From Planctomycetota bacterium (GTDB lineage: Bacteria; Planctomycetota; UBA1135; UBA2386): a stretch of DNA of 64,000 nucleotides. Both the position numbers and the translations under genes were made by a program. This document shows, piece after piece, positions 59,270 to 64,000 of this stretch. Numbering within the stretch: position 1 is the first letter of the stretch; each line of letters begins with the position of its first letter. The stretch is from positions 1 through 64,000 of the forward strand of contig JADLHO010000118.1 of the NCBI GenBank assembly GCA_020848735.1, written 5' to 3'. The notes beneath the pieces are model-generated. The model was not told the origin of the DNA and ran no database searches. It saw nothing but the letters and a program-made list of their open reading frames with translations.

Positions 59270-62200
59270 CGCACCTCGACGCTCACGCTGCGCCGCGTCA
59301 CGCCGTCGGAGGCGATCCGCAGCGTGCGCAGGCCGCGCGGCGCCGCGACCGGCACGGCGAAGACGAGCACGCGCGGCGTCGCGAGCACGCGCGCGAGCGG
59401 TGTGGCGTCGAGGCTCGCGGCGAAGTCCTCGTCATCGAGCGCATGGCCGCGCAGGACGAGCAGGCCACCGGCGTCGACGCTCCCGGGCAACGCGAAGAGC
59501 GGCGCGCGTTGCAGCACGCGATCGATGCCGAGCGCCAGGTCGGCGGCCGCGATCACGCCGTCGTCGTCGGGATCCTCGCCCGCGTTCGCCGGGGCCTCGC
59601 CGAGTCGCGCGGCGAGCGCACGCAGGTCGCGCACGTCCGCCTGTCCGTCGCCGTCCAGATCCGCGCTGAACGTGCGTCGCTCGGCGCAGATGCGCGCGGC
59701 GCCGGACAACGTCGTCGCGCCCGTGACGAGCACGCGGCGCTGGTCGTCGCCGCGCCGGGCGACGATCGCCGGCGCGCCGTCGAACCAGACCGCGAACTCG
59801 GCCCCGCGACGACACGCGGCGCGCGACTCGATCACGACGAGGAGCTCCAGCGACTCGTCGGCCGCGAGCGTGCGCGAGGCCGGCAGGCGCACGCGACCCG
59901 CGGTGTCCGGCACGGCGATCGGTCCGGCGAGGCGGGCATCACCCTGGCCGAGCCGGCCGTCGCGATCGACATCGACGAAGAGCCCGAGGCCGAGCAGCTC
60001 GCGCGAGGCGTCCGCGCTGCCCGCGATGCCGCACTCGAGGGCCTCGAGCGCGATCGCCACGGGGGCGCCGTTGTGGAGCGTGAAGGCGAGGGCGTCGTGC
60101 GCGAGGCCCGGCGCGAAGACGGCCTCGGTGGGTCCCGACGCCGGTGCCCGCAGCTCGAGGGCCGCGCCCGCGTCGAGGCGCGCATCGAAGCGCATCACGA
60201 CGGCATCGCTCTCGCCCTGGTTGCCGGCCTGCAGGGGGTTCGCGCCGATCGGGAAGTCGATCGAGAAGCTCGAACCGACGGCGATCAGCTCGTCACCGAC
60301 CCCGCCCGCGACCACGTCGACGAGCAGATCCTTCGCGGAGCCCCCGGCGTAGCTGATCGCCCGCAGCATCGCGAGGGTCGGATCGAACTGCGCGACGAAG
60401 CCATCGCGCGAGCCGCCGCCGTAGTTCGGCTGCGCGGCGCTCGCCGGGACCGGGAAGCCCAGGCCGGCGGTCCACCCGACCACGGCAAGGCCCCCGCCCG
60501 GGAGGAGGGCGATGCCCTCGCAGGAGTCGTCGCCGGCTCCGCCGAGCATCGTCGCGGCGCGCAACACGGAGAGGTCGGCGGAGAAGCGCGCGACGAAGCC
60601 GTCCTCCAGACCCTGGGTGCGGACCTGGAGCGCATCCGTCGACGCGGGGAAGGTCGCGGCGGCGTCCAGGGCCGAGCGCCCCGCGGCGTAGATCTCGCCG
60701 TCGGGGGCGATCGCGAGGGCGCGCACCTGCTCCGAGCCTTGCCCCCCGAGGTAGCTGCACGCGCTCACGCGGCGGGCGTCGCTCGACATGCGCACGACGA
60801 AGCCGTCCCAGAAGCCGCGCAGGGTCCTCTGCGCGGCGGTCGCGGTGACGGGCAGCGCGGTCGACGCGGTGAGTCCGCCGAAGACGATCGCGCCATCGGG
60901 TGCGATCGCGAGGCCGCCGAGGAAGTCCTGCGCGAAGCCACCGAGGTAGGTCGACCAGAGCAGGTTCGCGCCGCTCGCGTCGAGCTTGGCGACGAAGACG
61001 TCGGGCAGGAAGACGTTGCCGCTGCGGAACTCGGGCTGGATCACCCCCGGCGTCGTCGGGAACGCGTCGGCGGTCGTGTCGCCCGCGGCGACGACGCTGC
61101 CGTCGGGCAGCACTTCGAGCGCGCGCACGAAGTCGTCGCCGACGCGCCCGAGGAAGCTCGACCAGATCAGGCGCGAGCCATCGCTGCTGAGCTTCGCGAC
61201 GAAGCCGTCGCCGATGTTCGCGAGCAGTCCGCCGCCGAAGTAGCTGCGCTGGTAGGCGCCCACGCTCGTCGGGAAGTCCGCGGAGCCGGTCCAACCGCCG
61301 ACGACGAGTTGGCCGTCGGGCGCGAGCGCGAGCGCGTCGATCTCCTCGAGCTCCGAGCCGCCGAGATAGGTCGACCAACGCAGCACGGCGCCGTCGCCGC
61401 TGAGCCGCGCGACGAACGCATCGCGTTGACCCGTCGCGCGGAAGGCACCCGGACTGGTGGGGAAGTCCGGCGAGCCGGCCCAGCCGGCGAGGACGAGGTC
61501 GCCGTCCGGCAGGCGACGCACGCGCCGGCATTCGTCGCTCGCGCTGCCGCCGAGGTAGCTCGACCAGACGAAGCCGGGATCGACGCAGAGTCGCTCGTCG
61601 GAACGCACGCCCTCGACGACGAAGCCGAAGCGCGACGGTCCGAGCACGACCGCACGGCTCGGCACGGCGACCTCGCGAGCATCGCGCACGACGAAGGTCC
61701 GCGGCGGCCGCTGCACGAGCGTGGTCGTCCGACCCGCGCCGAGCGCGGCGACGAGGCGGAGCGAGCCGTCGGCTTCGGCGTGCATCGACTCGGTGCCGAG
61801 GACCTCGATCGAGACCCCGGCGAGGGCGTCGGCATCGCGCACCACGAGGTCGTACGCGAGAGCCGCGGCGCTCGACGCCTCGGTGTCGGCCCGCAGGACG
61901 ACGTCGACCCCGGGCCAGGCGTCGGGGCGGCGCAGGGTCGTCCACGAGTCCGCGGCCGAGACCAGGACCGACCGCTTCAGGACGTGCACCGGGCTCGCGG
62001 CCGCGCCCTCCCCCGTGAAGGGCCGCGAGCCCGGCCCGAAGCGGAAGCGCAGGGTGACGCCGAGGCCGTCCGCGCCGAGCGTCGCGAGCGCGAAGCCGTC
62101 GTCGCAGACGAGGGCCGGTTGCGGCGACCCGAGCGCGGCGAAGCGGACCTCGTCCCCCCACTGCCCCGAATTGGGAACGAAGCGCAGGGGCTCGCGCGGC

Positions 62201-62328
62201 AGCAGCCCCGGCGAGCTCACGCCGGTCATCGCGGGGCCCGTCGTCGGTCCGGGACGGAAACCCAGACCGGTCGCGATGGCGACGACGAGACCGGCGCCGC
62301 AGGCCGCGGCGAGACGCTGTGGGGTCAT
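59266..62328 (-). CDS. Secreted SBBP beta-propeller protein (DUF7948-type N-terminus) with dockerin-like repeats
   Basis: FVPNSGQWGDEVRFAALG; repeated WSTYLGGSxxDExxALALAPDGxLVVGGWTxSxDFPTS; DLDGDGQADVRDLRALAARLGE and DPDDDGVIAAADLALGIDRVL. Confidence 0.88.
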   Translation of the reverse strand: MTPQRLAAACGAGLVVAIATGLGFRPGPTTGPAMTGVSSPGLLPREPLRFVPNSGQWGDEVRFAALGSPQPALVCDDGFALATLGADGLGVTLRFRFGPGSRPFTGEGAAASPVHVLKRSVLVSAADSWTTLRRPDAWPGVDVVLRADTEASSAAALAYDLVVRDADALAGVSIEVLGTESMHAEADGSLRLVAALGAGRTTTLVQRPPRTFVVRDAREVAVPSRAVVLGPSRFGFVVEGVRSDERLCVDPGFVWSSYLGGSASDECRRVRRLPDGDLVLAGWAGSPDFPTSPGAFRATGQRDAFVARLSGDGAVLRWSTYLGGSELEEIDALALAPDGQLVVGGWTGSADFPTSVGAYQRSYFGGGLLANIGDGFVAKLSSDGSRLIWSSFLGRVGDDFVRALEVLPDGSVVAAGDTTADAFPTTPGVIQPEFRSGNVFLPDVFVAKLDASGANLLWSTYLGGFAQDFLGGLAIAPDGAIVFGGLTASTALPVTATAAQRTLRGFWDGFVVRMSSDARRVSACSYLGGQGSEQVRALAIAPDGEIYAAGRSALDAAATFPASTDALQVRTQGLEDGFVARFSADLSVLRAATMLGGAGDDSCEGIALLPGGGLAVVGWTAGLGFPVPASAAQPNYGGGSRDGFVAQFDPTLAMLRAISYAGGSAKDLLVDVVAGGVGDELIAVGSSFSIDFPIGANPLQAGNQGESDAVVMRFDARLDAGAALELRAPASGPTEAVFAPGLAHDALAFTLHNGAPVAIALEALECGIAGSADASRELLGLGLFVDVDRDGRLGQGDARLAGPIAVPDTAGRVRLPASRTLAADESLELLVVIESRAACRRGAEFAVWFDGAPAIVARRGDDQRRVLVTGATTLSGAARICAERRTFSADLDGDGQADVRDLRALAARLGEAPANAGEDPDDDGVIAAADLALGIDRVLQRAPLFALPGSVDAGGLLVLRGHALDDEDFAASLDATPLARVLATPRVLVFAVPVAAPRGLRTLRIASDGVTRRSVSVEVR

Positions 62329-62419
62329 GCGGAGAGGGCGCGCAGACGCTGCGCGGGCGCGGAAGTGTAGCCCGCTGGACCCGCGCGGTTGCGCCGATGC
62401 GGCGCGGCCGGCCCCCGGG

Positions 62420-63508
62420 TCAGTCCTTCGTGCCGCCGAGTCCGGCGACGCTCGTGCCTTCCAGCCCGAGCGCCTCCAGCGCGTTCTTCTCGAGCCGCCG
62501 CTCGAAGCGCTTCACGGTGCGCTCGTCGTCGTCGGGGAGCTTCACCGAACCGCCGGCGACCCGGCCATGGCCACCGAAGGAGCCCTCGCCATCGAGGGCC
62601 GCGCCCAGGATGTCGTAGGCGTCGCGCGCGAGCTCGGTCCGCAGCGAGACGTAGTAGGTCGCGCCGACCAGGCCGCCGCAGATCACGGTCTGCTTGCCCT
62701 CGAGGCGCATCAGCAGATCCGCGACCTCGGCCACCATCTCCGGTGCCTTGATCCGGCCGAGCGAGCAGAGCACCAGGCCGCCGTAGATGCGGACGCTGTT
62801 CAGGGCCTCGCGCAGCGTGCGGTAGTAGTCGCTGGAGAGCTCGGGCTTCTGGATCGCGCGCAGGATGGCGCGATCGACGCGGGGCGCGAGGTACTCGTAG
62901 GCGCGCACGTCGAGCGCGCTCGTGTCGCGGGAGAGATCCGCGGTGTCCGTCAGCAGCCCGTAGAAGAGCGCGGTCGCGAGCAGACCGGGAACCTCGACGC
63001 CCGCATCCATCAGGTAGCCGGTGACGATCGAACTCGTCGCGCCGACCGCGAGCCGCACGTCGTTGAACACGATCGGCGCCACCGGCCGCTCGATCTTCGG
63101 CGGGACATGGTGGTCGACCACGATGTCGATCGCGCGCCCGGGCGGCAGATGCGTGTGGCCGAAGCCCGGTTGCGTGTCCACGACGGCGAGGCAGTCGTAC
63201 TGCGAGACGTCGATCTGATCCTGCGGCGTCATCTCGATGGCGCAGGCCCGGACCATCTCACAGTTCTCCGCCCGCATGATGCGGCCCGAGAACGCGAAGC
63301 GCGCGTCCATGCCGAGCCGCGTCCGTGCGAGGTGCACGAGGCCCGCGGCGCTGGCGAGCGAGTCGGGGTCGGGGTTGGCGTGGGTCAGCACGAGGAGACG
63401 CTGCTTCGTCGCGAGGAGCCGGATGAGCTCCGCGGTCGTGCGGCCGTCAGTCCTTGCGTGCTGGACACCGTTGCGCTGTTTCATCGCGCTGAGGGCGGAA
63501 CCGTTCAT
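62420..63508 (-). CDS. DHH family phosphoesterase (NrnA/RecJ-like)
   Basis: LVLTHANPDPDSLASAAGL, CLAVVDTQPG, DIVVDHHVPP, GATSSIVTGYLMDAG, GLLTDTADLSR, GGHGRVAGGSVKL. Confidence 0.9.
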   Translation of the reverse strand: MNGSALSAMKQRNGVQHARTDGRTTAELIRLLATKQRLLVLTHANPDPDSLASAAGLVHLARTRLGMDARFAFSGRIMRAENCEMVRACAIEMTPQDQIDVSQYDCLAVVDTQPGFGHTHLPPGRAIDIVVDHHVPPKIERPVAPIVFNDVRLAVGATSSIVTGYLMDAGVEVPGLLATALFYGLLTDTADLSRDTSALDVRAYEYLAPRVDRAILRAIQKPELSSDYYRTLREALNSVRIYGGLVLCSLGRIKAPEMVAEVADLLMRLEGKQTVICGGLVGATYYVSLRTELARDAYDILGAALDGEGSFGGHGRVAGGSVKLPDDDERTVKRFERRLEKNALEALGLEGTSVAGLGGTKD

Positions 63509-63536
63509 GCGTGCTTCGGCTACGCGCCGAGCAGCA

Positions 63537-64000
63537 CTACAGGCCGAACTTCTCCAGGAACGATCGGATGCCCGCCATTTCGGCCGGCGGTATCGAGGGA
63601 TCGAGTTCGAGCACCGCCGGGAAACGTGCACCCGCGCCACTCCAATAGGACGCGAGCAGCGCGTGGTCGACAAGTCCGGAGCCCGGCACCTGCTGGATCC
63701 GGCCTTCCGACCAGTCCCCGAGCGTGAGTCCCGCGAGCCGCGGCCCGAAGCGCTCGAGCCAGTCGCCCTGCGCTTCTCCGAGCCGCTCCTCGCGGCAGGC
63801 ACAGAGCGCGGCCTCGTGCCAGTACGCGAGCCGCTGCCGCGGGAGGTCCTCGAAGATCAAGGAGAGGGCAGAGGGCGTGCCGAGACCGTCGATGGTCCGA
63901 CTGGCCGTCAAGCAGAGCTCCACATCGGGAAAGCGCTTGCCGATCCCGTAGAGCGCGCGGCAGGCCGCGTCGAGGGCGCGGGTTTCCCCGGCGCGGCGGC
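63537..64000 (-). CDS. Putative TIM-barrel / sugar phosphate isomerase-like protein, 5' end beyond window
   Basis: Frame continues open past the listed GTG to the edge (ARRAGETRALDLAACRALYGIGKRFPDVELCLTASRTIDGLGTP...LAGLTLGDWSEGRIQQVPGSGLVDHALLASYW). Confidence 0.5.
   Translation of the reverse strand, partial: RRAGETRALDAACRALYGIGKRFPDVELCLTASRTIDGLGTPSALSLIFEDLPRQRLAYWHEAALCACREERLGEAQGDWLERFGPRLAGLTLGDWSEGRIQQVPGSGLVDHALLASYWSGAGARFPAVLELDPSIPPAEMAGIRSFLEKFGL

Noticed and set aside
59161-62370. 1069-aa plus-strand ORF
   Set aside because: Antisense to the SBBP/dockerin gene; low-complexity R/A/E composition, no motif.

Overview
This 64 kb window is very high GC and bacterial. Gene content and secreted-protein style (kelch, SBBP/dockerin and LamG proteins with a shared C-terminal beta-rich tail, DUF3299, lone EboE) suggest a Planctomycetota-like chromosome; that taxonomy is inference. 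I support about 50 protein genes and 2 tRNAs (Ser-GCU, Gly-GCC). I saw no rRNA, CRISPR array, IS element or prophage. Genes are tightly packed, with many 4-nt stop/start overlaps (ATGA, GTGA, TTGA).

Main loci: murD; an ECF sigma/zinc-finger anti-sigma pair; a 12-unit kelch protein; mcsA-mcsB-clpC; dprA; xylB; DinG-type helicase; SPFH plus Arc-like RHH pair; POT transporter; DPP-IV-type peptidase; gpsA-plsY; a HAMP/HD-GYP-like protein; a LOG-fusion/EboE/ABC/DUF3299 cluster; acyl-CoA synthetase; thiD; and a DHH phosphoesterase.

Best candidate for an undescribed system is the minus-strand cluster at about 6.3-16.9 kb. It encodes an FAD/ferredoxin/diheme-b membrane oxidoreductase, a 23-CXXCH cytochrome, an outer-membrane beta-barrel, a 7-CXXCH cytochrome, an 11-CXXCH cytochrome, and a signal-peptide-bearing protein resembling a tandem phage T4 gp19 tail-tube fold. 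Together these look like a transmembrane electron conduit linked to a secreted tail-tube-like protein. Other leads: a 32-bp near-perfect palindrome before the SPFH-RHH operon, a His-rich loop in an FtsX-type permease, a degenerate HD-GYP domain, and a LOG domain fused to a large unknown N-terminus. All family calls come from reading motifs by eye; no searches were run.
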